A stretch of DNA of 64,000 nt from an uncultured Bacteroidales bacterium (GTDB lineage: Bacteria; Bacteroidota; Bacteroidia; Bacteroidales; UBA932): contig CALUPB010000004.1 in the NCBI GenBank assembly GCA_944322585.1, positions 62,001 to 126,000 of the forward strand, given 5' to 3'. Shown one piece after another: positions 46,566 through 55,612 of the stretch (position 1 is the stretch's first letter; each line of letters begins with the position of its first letter). The position numbers were made by a program, and so were the translations under genes. The notes beneath the pieces were generated by a model. The model was not told the DNA's origin, made no database searches, and saw nothing but the letters and a program-made list of their open reading frames with translations.

Positions 46566-48842
46566 TTATTGTTTCTTCAATTCGACTGTAACAGTCCTGC
46601 CGTCATATCCGGTGACTCTGACGCCCCCGCTGACAGGCAATACCTTGCTGTCCGGCCTTATCATCCTGTCCCCTTCCCCGGTCTGTACAGGCTCTCCTCC
46701 ATAGAACGGGAATATGAGAGTCCTGATAGAAGTCCGCACTACCCACCATGTACTGCCGTCCACCTTGACCGGTTCCGGAAGTCCCTTTATAGTCTCACTG
46801 GCAGTGATGCCTTTCCAGGCTGCCGGCTTCTTTCCCTTCAGATTGTACATCTCTATCGTATTGTCGGTATGCAGTACCATGACGTTATATGTACGGCGCC
46901 CGTTGAAATCATACACGTCGGGACCGAGCCTTATCGCCTTTCCGAGTTCAAGAGGGAACGGTCTCACCCACCGGCCGAGCCTGTCGATAAGATACAGTTT
47001 CGAACCGGAAGCGAATATAATCTGAAGACGCCCGTTGGCAAAATAATCTATCGTAGAAGCCCTTCCGCATATAGGGGAAGAGAATTCCGCCGCCCACATT
47101 CCCTTGCCGTTTTCGTCGTTAAGGCACAGATACATATTATCCTGCTGATAGAACGAATTGATCTTTCCCGTCCCTGAATTCCTGACCTTGAAAGGGCCTT
47201 TCGGAACCGTGATGACCGTATCACGCTCGAATGACGGCGCCTTGCTTATCACTTCCTCGATACAGCCGACGGTCAATGAGACTTTATCCTTCCCTTTGGA
47301 AGACGTTATGCTGAACAGGACAGGAACATAGGACACATCCCCGAAAGAGACGGAAAGCCTGCCGGCATACGCCGGACGGAAGATTTCCTCAAGGCTCCGG
47401 GAATCCGCGGTCATGGAATAATATCCGAGGAAATGCTGTGTCTGAGCCCGGTAATCCGCAGACATTCCCGCACTTTCTATATACGACGCAAGCGTATTGT
47501 CAAGGGCGCGGCCGCTTGAATATTCCTGTAATGCGGCATCGCTCCCAACGATTACCCAGCCTTCCATACAGATAAACCTGCTCTCGTCAGGGAGTGAAAA
47601 CAGAGAACCGAACAGGGATGATGCGAATCCCGAATAGATGAAATCACCCGCAGCCGCATTGTTTCCTCCATCCCCTGCCGACGTGCCCGTATTGAAGACG
47701 GCCATGCCGCTCCTGCCCGGTCTGAACAGAAGTACGCTTTCGAGGCTATTCCCCACATAGAATGATGCCCTTGACACCTCCTTGATATCCAGCCGCCGTG
47801 CCCATTCGGCAGGAGATATCCCGGCCCGCTTCCGAAGCTCTTCATGACCGGCATCATATTTTATCCTGCCTATCCTTGTGTCAGCATATGCCGCATATGC
47901 CGCTATATATTCATCCACATTTCCAACCGGTACGGAAAAGGCGGATACGGTATACGAAGGAAGGACTGAAAAGACTTCCGATGCCGCACCGGACGAAGAA
48001 CGGAATACATTCATGAACCTGTCCGGTCCGTCCCCGCTTACGCAACTTCCCGAAAGCACAATGCGTTCAGGAGAAATCACATCAAATGAAAACGCCGTCC
48101 ACTCCGACACGCGCCGCAGGAAATCGGAATATCTCCTGTAATCAAGGGTAAAGAAATGTTCCAGTATCCTGCCGGAGCCGGAATTGGAAATGACCGCCTC
48201 GCCGATACCTCCGCGCACTGAGGCGAGAGCCTCATGGAACCCGTCCTTGTCCAGGACAGAGACGCCTCTTGAAATATGTCTGAGAGAAGAGCCCGGCAAT
48301 ACGTCAGTAGACGAAACGGAGACAATCTTCCTTTTTGCAAGATAGGAATCCGGCTGTGCCCCGTCCGAACAGTCCGTCACGGCACAGTAGAGGCCTGCTT
48401 CTTCCGCAATCTTTTCAATGACAGCTATTTCCTCCGTCATGTCCGCTCCTGCCCGACAGGCATCCACTACAAGAAGAGGCTCGATACCTCCGACATAATG
48501 AAAGGAAAGGACCGCACCGGAAGATCTCAGTCCGCCGAGGGAAGCCGACCTTACCGAAAGGCTGTCGAGGAAAGCGGAAAACCTGCCTTCAGGAACAAGT
48601 CTTGAAAGCGACATTCTGCCGGAAACGGATTCCGCGAGAGTCTCAAGCCTGTCAAAATGCAGTACGGCAAGCGCATCCGAAGGGACAGCCTGAAAAATCC
48701 CGTATTCCGGATCACCGGCAGACACTCCGTGACGGGAGGTACGGCTCCCCGTGCCCGAATACAGGAAAAATACCGCCACTGCCACGCCCACAACGAGAAC
48801 AAGCAGTACCGCAATACATATCAGGATGGATTTTCTGTTCAT
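46566..48842 (-). CDS. Large envelope protein of unknown function
   Basis: 758 residues; not recognised as a characterised family. One N-terminal membrane helix (about 5-27) anchors a large exported region. The first part (about 45-300) has alternating short strands, beginning FQAVPSDALAVLHFDRLETL, reminiscent of DUF3352-type secreted proteins. The C-terminal third (about 555-755) has repeated strand patterns such as GRASTIDYFANGRLQIIFASGSKLYLIDRLG, consistent with a beta-propeller or PQQ-like repeats. It starts nine bases after ridA and ends 24 before the acyl-CoA synthetase, firmly inside that operon. Confidence 0.75.
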   Translation of the reverse strand: MNRKSILICIAVLLVLVVGVAVAVFFLYSGTGSRTSRHGVSAGDPEYGIFQAVPSDALAVLHFDRLETLAESVSGRMSLSRLVPEGRFSAFLDSLSVRSASLGGLRSSGAVLSFHYVGGIEPLLVVDACRAGADMTEEIAVIEKIAEEAGLYCAVTDCSDGAQPDSYLAKRKIVSVSSTDVLPGSSLRHISRGVSVLDKDGFHEALASVRGGIGEAVISNSGSGRILEHFFTLDYRRYSDFLRRVSEWTAFSFDVISPERIVLSGSCVSGDGPDRFMNVFRSSSGAASEVFSVLPSYTVSAFSVPVGNVDEYIAAYAAYADTRIGRIKYDAGHEELRKRAGISPAEWARRLDIKEVSRASFYVGNSLESVLLFRPGRSGMAVFNTGTSAGDGGNNAAAGDFIYSGFASSLFGSLFSLPDESRFICMEGWVIVGSDAALQEYSSGRALDNTLASYIESAGMSADYRAQTQHFLGYYSMTADSRSLEEIFRPAYAGRLSVSFGDVSYVPVLFSITSSKGKDKVSLTVGCIEEVISKAPSFERDTVITVPKGPFKVRNSGTGKINSFYQQDNMYLCLNDENGKGMWAAEFSSPICGRASTIDYFANGRLQIIFASGSKLYLIDRLGRWVRPFPLELGKAIRLGPDVYDFNGRRTYNVMVLHTDNTIEMYNLKGKKPAAWKGITASETIKGLPEPVKVDGSTWWVVRTSIRTLIFPFYGGEPVQTGEGDRMIRPDSKVLPVSGGVRVTGYDGRTVTVELKKQ

Positions 48843-48851
48843 CAGACAGTC

Positions 48852-49226
48852 CTACTTGACAGCGACAGCCTCTATCTCGACCTTGACTCCCATTGGAAGG
48901 GCTGCTACCTGATAGCATGCTCTCGCCGGCTTGTCCTTGCCAAAGAATTCGGCATACACTTCATTCATCGCCTTGAAATCGGCTATATCATCAAGCAGGA
49001 CCGTAGTCTTCACTACATTGTCATATGTCATGCCTGCCGCCGCGAGAATGGCTCCTACATTTTTCAGGGACTGTCTTGTCTGCTCCTCTATGGACGACGG
49101 TACGGAGCCGTCCTCCGGAACGACAGGTATCTGTCCCGATACATACAGCGTCCCTCCGACCCCGACTGCCTGAGAATATGGACCGACAGCCTTGGGCGCC
49201 TTTTCCGTAGCGATTATATTTTTCAT
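48852..49226 (-). CDS. ridA: RidA family reactive-intermediate deaminase
   Basis: Hydrolyses reactive enamine/imine intermediates from PLP enzymes. 124 residues from ATG 49226; a TTG two codons earlier is less likely. IATEKAPKAVGPYSQAV at the N-terminus, VSGQIP, and the ligand arginine and glutamate in PARACYQVAALPMGVKVEIEAVAV are all present. -7 box at 49253-49260. First gene of the leftward five-gene operon. Confidence 0.94.
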   Translation of the reverse strand: MKNIIATEKAPKAVGPYSQAVGVGGTLYVSGQIPVVPEDGSVPSSIEEQTRQSLKNVGAILAAAGMTYDNVVKTTVLLDDIADFKAMNEVYAEFFGKDKPARACYQVAALPMGVKVEIEAVAVK

Positions 49227-49252
49227 TATCAAAAAGTATTAATACATTGAGG

Positions 49253-49260
49253 CAAAGATA
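49253..49260 (-). promoter_or_regulatory. Bacteroidetes -7 box for the ridA operon
   Basis: CAAAGATA on the plus strand is TATCTTTG on the minus strand, 26 bases ahead of the ridA ATG. Confidence 0.6.
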
Positions 49261-49382
49261 CGCAAAATATTGCAGAACTTCAGTAAGAAACTGTCTTGAA
49301 TTTTCCCGGAAATTCCGTACGGATTTTCCGGAATCCCGGCGGATTCGAAAAGATGTCCGGAAAAGGCAGCATAAACAAAAGA

Positions 49383-49410
49383 ACCCGGTATCGTCACCGG
49401 GTCATAAAAC
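49383..49410 (-). terminator. Terminator after tRNA-Arg
   Basis: ACCCGGT (49383-49389) and ACCGGGT (49396-49402) form a 7-bp stem. On the minus strand it is followed by TCTTTTGTTT, so it ends the leftward yceD-rpmF-tRNA transcript. The span includes a few bases on the tRNA side. Confidence 0.7.
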
Positions 49411-49416
49411 AATCTG

Positions 49417-49488
49417 TAGTCCCGAGCAGAATCGAACTGCTATCTAAAGTTTAGGAAACTTCCATTCTATCCGTTGAACTACGGGACC
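49417..49488 (-). tRNA. tRNA-Arg (anticodon CCU)
   Basis: The minus strand folds into a cloverleaf of 72 bases: acceptor GGTCCCG with CGGGACT (one G-U pair), D-arm GTTCAACGGATAGAAT, anticodon stem GAAGT/ACTTT with loop TTCCTAA, and T-arm AGCAG-TTCGATT-CTGCT. CCA is not encoded. It starts 18 bases after the rpmF stop with no promoter box between, so it is probably cut from the yceD-rpmF transcript. Confidence 0.93.
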
Positions 49489-49506
49489 ATTTCAGGAGAA
49501 GATGTC

Positions 49507-49689
49507 CTACTGGGCCTTCTTCTCGATAATCTGACGGCCTCTGTAATATCCGCACTCAGGACAAACCCTGTGGTACATCACAGTCGCACCGCAATTTGAA
49601 CATGTAGCAAGGGTAGGGACAACTGCAACATCGTGCGTCCTTCTCTTGTCACGTCTCTGTTTTGAGACTTTTCGTTTCGGATGTGCCAT
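49507..49689 (-). CDS. rpmF: 50S ribosomal protein L32
   Basis: 60 residues, starting MAHPKRKVSKQRRDKRRTH. Zinc-ribbon cysteines at C30, C33, C43 and C46. It follows yceD by 11 bases, the usual bacterial pairing, and precedes tRNA-Arg. Confidence 0.97.
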   Translation of the reverse strand: MAHPKRKVSKQRRDKRRTHDVAVVPTLATCSNCGATVMYHRVCPECGYYRGRQIIEKKAQ

Positions 49690-49700
49690 TTTCTATAATT

Positions 49701-50228
49701 TTAATTCATTTTATCAAACATTCCCTTAAGTACAGCAAACGGACTTTCTCCTGTCTTGTCCTCTTCCGTCCGGACAGGCTCTCCTCCCCCTATCAGATCC
49801 GCCACCGAACTGTCGCACTCCCTGTCTGCATGAACCCTGTGCATCGGCAGGGACAGACATGCATAGTCATATATTATCTGCGCCATATCAAGAAAGGCTT
49901 CATCCTCTCCGAGAATGATTTCCTCCCTTTCATCATCGGTATCAGCGACTTCACTGCCCTCATGCCTTACATTCAGAGAGATATGAGGTTCAATACCGAT
50001 GACAAGGTCAGACAGACACCTGTCGCATGATACCGTCACAGTGCCTTCCGCACGGCAGTCGATCCTGACGCAACCTTCCGACTTCTCGGCCTCTGCTCTG
50101 ACAATGAAATCGGCATCAAGCACTTCCGTATTGCCGAACTCTTCAAAGAACTCTTTTCCGACACTCCAGCAGAACTCCGTCTTTCCGGGTGCCAATCCAT
50201 TTACGGGTATCAAATACTTGCTTTCCAT
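49701..50228 (-). CDS. yceD: YceD/DUF177 family protein
   Basis: 175 residues from ATG 50228. The open frame runs 18 codons further up, but those include the -7 box at 50253-50260, so they are not translated. VTVSCDRCLSDL is the DUF177 CxxC segment and EDEAFLDMAQIIYDYACLSLPMHRVH the second conserved block. Required for 23S rRNA accumulation in plants and some bacteria; in bacteria paired with rpmF, as here. Confidence 0.88.
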   Translation of the reverse strand: MESKYLIPVNGLAPGKTEFCWSVGKEFFEEFGNTEVLDADFIVRAEAEKSEGCVRIDCRAEGTVTVSCDRCLSDLVIGIEPHISLNVRHEGSEVADTDDEREEIILGEDEAFLDMAQIIYDYACLSLPMHRVHADRECDSSVADLIGGGEPVRTEEDKTGESPFAVLKGMFDKMN

Positions 50229-50252
50229 AACCGATAAACAGATTTGAGCGTG

Positions 50253-50260
50253 CAAAGATA
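50253..50260 (-). promoter_or_regulatory. Bacteroidetes -7 box for yceD-rpmF-tRNA-Arg
   Basis: CAAAGATA on the plus strand is TATCTTTG on the minus strand. It lies 24 bases ahead of the yceD ATG. Confidence 0.6.
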
Positions 50261-50284
50261 GGAATTTATTTTGACAAAACAACC

Positions 50285-52084
50285 CTATTCTCCACTTTTT
50301 CTTTTTCTTTCAATCTCGTTGAGTATTATCTTGCGTAATCTCATGGATTTCGGAGTGACTTCGACGAGCTCATCCTCCTGAATATATTCCAGTGCCTCCT
50401 CCAGAGAGAAACGTATCGGAGGCGGCAGCATCACCTTGTCATCGCTGCCGGAAGCCCTCATGTTGGTCAGCTTCTTGGTCTTGCAGATGTTGATGTTCAG
50501 ATCCCTTTCCCTTGTATGCTCCCCTACGACCTGCCCTGCATAGATCTCATCTCCCGGATCCACGAAAAAGCGGCCCCTGTCCTGAAGCTTGTCCATCGAA
50601 TAGGCGACTGCGACCCCGGTCTCAAGGGACACGAGAGAACCGTTCGTCCTGCGCTCTATCTCCCCTTTGTACGGTTCATAGTCCTTGAAGCGGTGGGCAA
50701 TTACCGCCTCGCCCTGCGTTGCGGTCAGCAGATTGCTGCGAAGCCCCATCAGCCCCCTTGCCGGGATGTCGAATTCGAGATGGGTCCTGTCTCCCCTGTT
50801 CTCCATATGTATCAGCGCAGCCTTGCGCCTCGTGGATATCTCTATCGCCTTGCCGACGAATTCTTCCGGAACATCAATGGTAAGGTTCTCGATAGGTTCG
50901 CATCTCTGTCCGTTGATGGTCTTGTCAAGCACCTTGGGCTGGCCTACCTGGAGTTCGAAACCTTCGCGTCTCATGGTCTCGATAAGGACGGAAAGATGCA
51001 GGACTCCCCTTCCATATACTATAAAGGAATCCGCATTCGGTCCCGGCTTCACTCTGAGTGCGAGATTTTTCTCGAGCTCCTTTTCAAGCCTTTCCTTCAG
51101 ATGCCGTGAAGTGACGAACTTGCCTTCCCTTCCGAAAAACGGAGAATCATTGATGCAGAACAGCATACTCATCGTCGGTTCGTCCACCGAAATAGGAGGG
51201 AGCGGTTCCGGATTTTCGAAATCGGCTATCGTATCCCCTATCTCGAAACCTTCAAGACCCACCACGGCACAGATGTCACCGCAGACTACCGTGTCAACCT
51301 TGGTCTTGCCGAGCCCGTCGAACACCATCAGGTCCTTGATTTTCTGCTTTTCCATAATGTCATACCGCTTGCACAGGCTTATGTTCATTCCTGCCTTCAG
51401 CTCGCCCCGTGTTATCCTGCCTATGGCTATACGGCCCACATACGGGGAATATTCGAGTGATGATATAAGCATCTGAGGAGTACCGGGATTATGCTCCGGA
51501 GACGGGATCACTTCAAGTATGGTATCGAGAAGCGGGGTAATGTCCGTAGTCGGCTTTCTCCAGTCCGTTGACATCCATCCCTGCTTTGCACTTCCGTACA
51601 CAGTCCGGAAATCGAGCTGGTCATCAGTAGCATTCAGGGAAAACATAAGATCGAACACCTCTTCCTGCACTTCCTCGGGGCGGCAGTTAGGCTTGTCCAC
51701 CTTGTTTATCACCACTATGGGCTTCTTGCCCATCTCGATTGCCTTCTGCAGCACAAATCTGGTCTGCGGCATGCAGCCTTCAAAGGCATCCACGAGCAGC
51801 AGCACGCCGTCAGCCATATTGAGCACCCTTTCCACCTCTCCTCCGAAATCACTATGCCCCGGAGTGTCAATTATATTGATCTTTATACCCTTATATGTCA
51901 CCGACACATTCTTGGCGAGAATGGTTATCCCTCTCTCACGTTCGAGGTCATTGTTGTCGAGGATCAGTTCTCCGAGCTTTTCAGCCTCCCTGGCCTGACG
52001 GGTCTGATATATCATCCTGTCCACGAGAGTCGTCTTTCCGTGATCGACGTGGGCGATAATGGCAATGTTCCTGATATCCTGCAT
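50285..52084 (-). CDS. typA: Ribosome-associated GTPase TypA/BipA
   Basis: 599 residues. GTPase motifs: AHVDHGKTTLVD (G1, about 11-22), RGITILAKN (G2 region), DTPGHSDFGGEV (G3), NKVDKPNC (G4). The BipA-specific C-terminal domain contains PARGLMGLRSNLLTATQGEA. Cytoplasmic translation factor important at low temperature and under stress. -7 box at 52210-52217. Divergent from guaA. Confidence 0.97.
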   Translation of the reverse strand: MQDIRNIAIIAHVDHGKTTLVDRMIYQTRQAREAEKLGELILDNNDLERERGITILAKNVSVTYKGIKINIIDTPGHSDFGGEVERVLNMADGVLLLVDAFEGCMPQTRFVLQKAIEMGKKPIVVINKVDKPNCRPEEVQEEVFDLMFSLNATDDQLDFRTVYGSAKQGWMSTDWRKPTTDITPLLDTILEVIPSPEHNPGTPQMLISSLEYSPYVGRIAIGRITRGELKAGMNISLCKRYDIMEKQKIKDLMVFDGLGKTKVDTVVCGDICAVVGLEGFEIGDTIADFENPEPLPPISVDEPTMSMLFCINDSPFFGREGKFVTSRHLKERLEKELEKNLALRVKPGPNADSFIVYGRGVLHLSVLIETMRREGFELQVGQPKVLDKTINGQRCEPIENLTIDVPEEFVGKAIEISTRRKAALIHMENRGDRTHLEFDIPARGLMGLRSNLLTATQGEAVIAHRFKDYEPYKGEIERRTNGSLVSLETGVAVAYSMDKLQDRGRFFVDPGDEIYAGQVVGEHTRERDLNINICKTKKLTNMRASGSDDKVMLPPPIRFSLEEALEYIQEDELVEVTPKSMRLRKIILNEIERKRKSGE

Positions 52085-52209
52085 ACTGCTAATTTAAGTT
52101 TACAATCACGCTGTGCTCCGGCAAGCCGGAACATGTCCGGCCCCGGCTTCCGGCCTGCGGTATAATTTATACGTGAAGCCATTGGGCCGCTTCCGGAAAT
52201 ATGAGGGTG

Positions 52210-52217
52210 CAAAATTA
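52210..52217 (-). promoter_or_regulatory. Bacteroidetes -7 box for typA
   Basis: CAAAATTA on the plus strand is TAATTTTG on the minus strand, 125 bases ahead of the typA ATG, so the leader would be long. Confidence 0.4.
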
Positions 52218-52280
52218 ACAACTTCCGGACAACTTCCCAAGAAAATGGAGTTTTTGTCATGTTTTCTTAAAACTGTTTCG

Positions 52281-52288
52281 TACTTTTG
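52281..52288 (+). promoter_or_regulatory. Bacteroidetes -7 box for guaA
   Basis: TACTTTTG fits TAnnTTTG, 29 bases ahead of the guaA ATG. Confidence 0.55.
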
Positions 52289-52317
52289 CAGCCGTAAATT
52301 TTGTATGAATTCCAGCC

Positions 52318-53937
52318 ATGACGGAAAAAATCCTGATCATCGATTTCGGCTCCCAGGTCACCCAGCTGATAGGCAGGAGGCTCAGGGAACTCAATGTCTA
52401 TTGTGAAATCCATCCTTTCAACAAGATGCCGCAGATTGACGGGGCGGTGAAAGGCATCATTCTGAGCGGAAGCCCGTGCTCGGTAAGGGACAGCGAAGCC
52501 CCACAGATTGACCTGGATGGCATCAAGGGCAGGCTTCCTGTCCTCGGCATCTGCTATGGGGCACAATATATCGCCCAAAAATACGGAGGAGAAGTGGCGG
52601 CGTCCGACTCAAGGGAATACGGGAGGGCAATCCTCTCCGTCAAGGGCAGTTCACCCCTGTTCGAGGGGATGCCGGAAAAGTCCCAGGTGTGGATGTCCCA
52701 CGGGGACACGATTGTCAGGCTGCCGGAAGGCGGTGAGGTGATAGCCTCCACGGAAGATGTCGTCAACGCGGCATACCATATACGGGGAGAGGAGACGTAT
52801 GCCGTACAGTTCCACCCGGAAGTGTTCCATACGGCTGAAGGCAGCAGGATCCTGGGAAACTTCGTCCTTAAAATATGCGGATGTTCCGGAAACTGGACGC
52901 CAGCGTCCTTCATCGATACGACCGTGGCAGAACTTAAGGCCACTATCGGTACGGACAAAGTCATCCTCGGACTGAGCGGAGGAGTCGACTCAACCGTAGC
53001 GGCAGTCCTGCTTAACAGGGCGATAGGGCACCAGCTCACATGTATCTTCGTCAACAACGGACTGCTGCGCAAGAACGAGTTCGAGGATGTGCTTGCCTCA
53101 TACAAGGACATGGGGCTTAACGTGACCGGAGCCGATGCCTCCGCCGAATTCATCTCGGCCCTTGCCGGGGTAACTGATCCGGAAACCAAGAGAAAAATAA
53201 TCGGGCGCCTGTTCGTGGAGACGTTCGACAGCTATGCCATGAAGATTGAAAACGCCCGCTGGCTGGCACAGGGGACGATATATCCGGATGTCATAGAATC
53301 CGCATCCGTCAACGGCACCGCCGCAAAAATAAAGTCCCACCACAATGTCGGAGGGCTTCCTGAAAAAATGAATCTCAAGATCATAGAGCCACTTAAACTG
53401 CTTTTCAAGGATGAGGTCCGCCGGGTCGGGCGCGCACTCGGCATAAGGGACGAACTGATAGGCAGGCATCCTTTCCCGGGGCCGTCCCTCGGCATAAGGA
53501 TACTCGGGGAGGTTACCGAAGAAAAGCTGTCGATCCTGCGCGAGGCCGACGACATCTTCATCAGGGGGCTCAAGGCGTACCGGCTTGAAGGCAACAGGAC
53601 TGCCATTGAGGCTCTCGCCGGCCCCGGTTCGGAATTCGTCCGCTCAGCATCGGACCCGTCCATGAAAGCGGTCAGCCTGTATGATGCCATATGGCAGGCC
53701 GGTGCGATCCTGCTCCCTGTCCGCAGTGTGGGAGTCATGGGAGACGAGAGGACATACGAAAATACGATAGCGCTCAGGGCGGTAATATCGACTGACGGAA
53801 TGACAGCGGACTGGGTGCATCTTCCGTATGACTTCCTTGCAAAGACCAGCAACGAAATAATAAACCGCGTACGCGGAGTCAACAGGGTTGTCTACGACGT
53901 CTCCTCAAAACCGCCTGCAACCATAGAGTGGGAATAG
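52318..53937 (+). CDS. guaA: GMP synthase (glutamine-hydrolysing)
   Basis: Converts XMP to GMP. 539 residues, two domains. The glutaminase has the catalytic cysteine in LGICYGAQY (about 80-88) and the histidine/glutamate in [10 protein letters not shown] (about 163-172). The ATP pyrophosphatase P-loop is [16 protein letters not shown] (about 218-233). [15 protein letters not shown] and the C-terminal PPATIEWE match the dimerisation domain. Own promoter box; followed by the carbonic-anhydrase-like gene 106 bases on. Confidence 0.97.
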   Translation: MTEKILIIDFGSQVTQLIGRRLRELNVYCEIHPFNKMPQIDGAVKGIILSGSPCSVRDSEAPQIDLDGIKGRLPVLGICYGAQYIAQKYGGEVAASDSREYGRAILSVKGSSPLFEGMPEKSQVWMSHGDTIVRLPEGGEVIASTEDVVNAAYHIRGEETYAVQFHPEVFHTAEGSRILGNFVLKICGCSGNWTPASFIDTTVAELKATIGTDKVILGLSGGVDSTVAAVLLNRAIGHQLTCIFVNNGLLRKNEFEDVLASYKDMGLNVTGADASAEFISALAGVTDPETKRKIIGRLFVETFDSYAMKIENARWLAQGTIYPDVIESASVNGTAAKIKSHHNVGGLPEKMNLKIIEPLKLLFKDEVRRVGRALGIRDELIGRHPFPGPSLGIRILGEVTEEKLSILREADDIFIRGLKAYRLEGNRTAIEALAGPGSEFVRSASDPSMKAVSLYDAIWQAGAILLPVRSVGVMGDERTYENTIALRAVISTDGMTADWVHLPYDFLAKTSNEIINRVRGVNRVVYDVSSKPPATIEWE

Positions 53938-54043
53938 CGGACCTGTGAGGTAAGGCGGACTGCTATTGCGGGGCTGGAAAAGGTTCTCAAGCAGTACAGC
54001 CGCCCCAAAATATAAGTATTATCGTGAACTTGCTGAACTTGAA

Positions 54044-54562
54044 ATGATAATAAGGGAACTGAACGGAAAGACTCCGGTTATCGGAGAAGGGACCTTTGTC
54101 GCTGAAAATGCGGCCCTTATCGGAGATGTAACGACAGGCCGCGACTGCAGCATCTGGTACGGGGCCGTCCTGCGCGGAGATGTAGGTCCCATAAGGCTCG
54201 GGAACAACGTAAACATCCAGGACTGCGCCGTACTCCACGCCACCACCGGGGTCTCCGAGGTCATCATCGGAGACAATGTGTCCGTAGGGCATAATGCCGT
54301 CGTGCACGGGGCCAGAATAGGTAACGATGTGCTGATAGGAATGGGAGCGACCGTAATGGACAATGCGGTAATCCCCGACGGGACCATAGTCGCGGCAGGG
54401 GCCGTGGTATTGGAAAGGACCGTCCTCGAACCCGGCATCTGGGCCGGAGTGCCGGCAAAGAAGGTCAAGGATACCTCGAAACGTATCACGTCAATGGCCC
54501 ATGACAATGCCTTGCACTATACAGAATACAAGAAATGGTATATGGGCGACAGTGAAATATGA
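54044..54562 (+). CDS. Gamma-class carbonic anhydrase-like hexapeptide-repeat protein
   Basis: 172 residues from ATG 54044; 26 in-frame codons upstream have no coding character. Left-handed beta-helix with hexapeptide repeats such as IGDVTTG, IGDNVSVG and IGMGATVM. The three zinc histidines are H65, H83 and H88 (VLHATTG and VGHNAVVHGA). Belongs to the YrdA/CaiE group; carbonic anhydrase activity is variable in it. The stop overlaps the tadA start as ATGA. Confidence 0.88.
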   Translation: MIIRELNGKTPVIGEGTFVAENAALIGDVTTGRDCSIWYGAVLRGDVGPIRLGNNVNIQDCAVLHATTGVSEVIIGDNVSVGHNAVVHGARIGNDVLIGMGATVMDNAVIPDGTIVAAGAVVLERTVLEPGIWAGVPAKKVKDTSKRITSMAHDNALHYTEYKKWYMGDSEI

Positions 54563-55005
54563 TATCTGCAGAAGTCGACGAGAGATTCATGCACGAAGCG
54601 CTGAAGGAGGCCGGATATGCAGCCGACGGGGATGAAGTCCCGGTCGGCGCGGTAATCGTATGCCGCGGCAGGATAATCGGACGCGGACACAATATGACGG
54701 AAACCCTGCACGACCCGACAGCCCACGCGGAAATGATAGCGATAACGGCTGCAACAGAGGCAATGGGAGGCAAATACCTCAACGACTGCACACTATATGT
54801 GACTGTGGAACCGTGCCCGATGTGCGCCGGAGCCCTCGCCTGGTCGCAGATCGGACGTGTGGTCTATGGGGCGCTCGACCCCAAGCGCGGATTTTCCCTG
54901 TATTCGCCTTCCCTGATGCACCCCAAGACGGAAATCACGGCAGGCGTCCTGGCAGAAGAGTGCGGGGAAATCGTTTCGGAATTTTTCCGTAACAAAAGGA
55001 AATAA
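54559..55005 (+). CDS. tadA: tRNA-specific adenosine deaminase
   Basis: Makes inosine 34 in tRNA-Arg(ACG). 148 residues. HAE at 56-58 holds the zinc His and catalytic Glu; PCPMC at 85-89 has the two zinc cysteines. VPVGAVIV and GRGHNMTETLHDPTAHAEM are family marks. Starts inside the last codon of the upstream gene. Confidence 0.95.
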   Translation: MISAEVDERFMHEALKEAGYAADGDEVPVGAVIVCRGRIIGRGHNMTETLHDPTAHAEMIAITAATEAMGGKYLNDCTLYVTVEPCPMCAGALAWSQIGRVVYGALDPKRGFSLYSPSLMHPKTEITAGVLAEECGEIVSEFFRNKRK

Positions 55006-55041
55006 ATCCGTTCATATGAATAAATCCATAGACCCGGTATA

Positions 55042-55479
55042 ATGTTAGGACTTGAAAACCTCGGACTTCTCGGCCTGTTTCTCGGGACTTTTCTTGCAGC
55101 CACCGTTTTCCCGTTCAGTTCCGATGTCCTGTACCTTGCCATCCTTGCAGCTACGGGCGACCCTGTGGGCTGTCTCATCGTCGGAACGCTCGGCAACTGG
55201 CTCGGTAGCGTACTCACCTACTGGATCGGATGGATCGGGAAATGGGAATGGATCGAAAAATGGTTCAAGGTCAGGCCCGAGACCCTTCAGAAACAGAAAT
55301 CCTATATAGACCGGTACGGAGTATGGCTTGCCCTGATATGCTGGGTGCCGTTCGTCGGGGATGTAATAGCAATCGCCCTCGGGTTCTACAGGACAAGACC
55401 CGTATGGACAATGGTACTCCTTCTTGTCGGGAAATTCGCCCGCTTTCTCGTCTGGAACCTTGTAGCCGGCCTTTTCTGA
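55042..55479 (+). CDS. YqaA-family (DedA-like) membrane protein
   Basis: 145 residues, three to four helices. ATVFPFSSDVLYLAILAATG (about 20-39) and the gating-type segment WVPFVGDVIAIALGFYR (about 101-117) are typical of YqaA, a short SNARE-associated/DedA-like group thought to act as lipid scramblases or transporters. It starts 36 bases after tadA and is the last gene before tRNA-Gln. Confidence 0.87.
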   Translation: MLGLENLGLLGLFLGTFLAATVFPFSSDVLYLAILAATGDPVGCLIVGTLGNWLGSVLTYWIGWIGKWEWIEKWFKVRPETLQKQKSYIDRYGVWLALICWVPFVGDVIAIALGFYRTRPVWTMVLLLVGKFARFLVWNLVAGLF

Positions 55480-55523
55480 AATCTCTTTCCCACATGTCTC
55501 TTTGCAAAGAAATAAAATAATAG

Positions 55524-55531
55524 TAACTTTG
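55524..55531 (+). promoter_or_regulatory. Bacteroidetes -7 box for tRNA-Gln
   Basis: TAACTTTG fits TAnnTTTG, ten bases before the tRNA 5' end. Confidence 0.6.
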
Positions 55532-55541
55532 CACCCGGAAT

Positions 55542-55612
55542 TGAGATATGGTGTAATGGTAGCACTACAGATTTTGGTTCTGTCTGTCCAAGTTCGAATC
55601 TTGGTATCTCAA
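55542..55612 (+). tRNA. tRNA-Gln (anticodon UUG)
   Basis: 71 bases. Acceptor TGAGATA pairs with TATCTCA, D-arm GGTGTAATGGTAGCAC, anticodon stem ACAGA/TCTGT around loop TTTTGGT, and T-arm CCAAG-TTCGAAT-CTTGG. CCA is not encoded. The first accessory genes of the window start just downstream, so this tRNA may be an integration site, although no duplicate of its 3' end was found. Confidence 0.94.
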
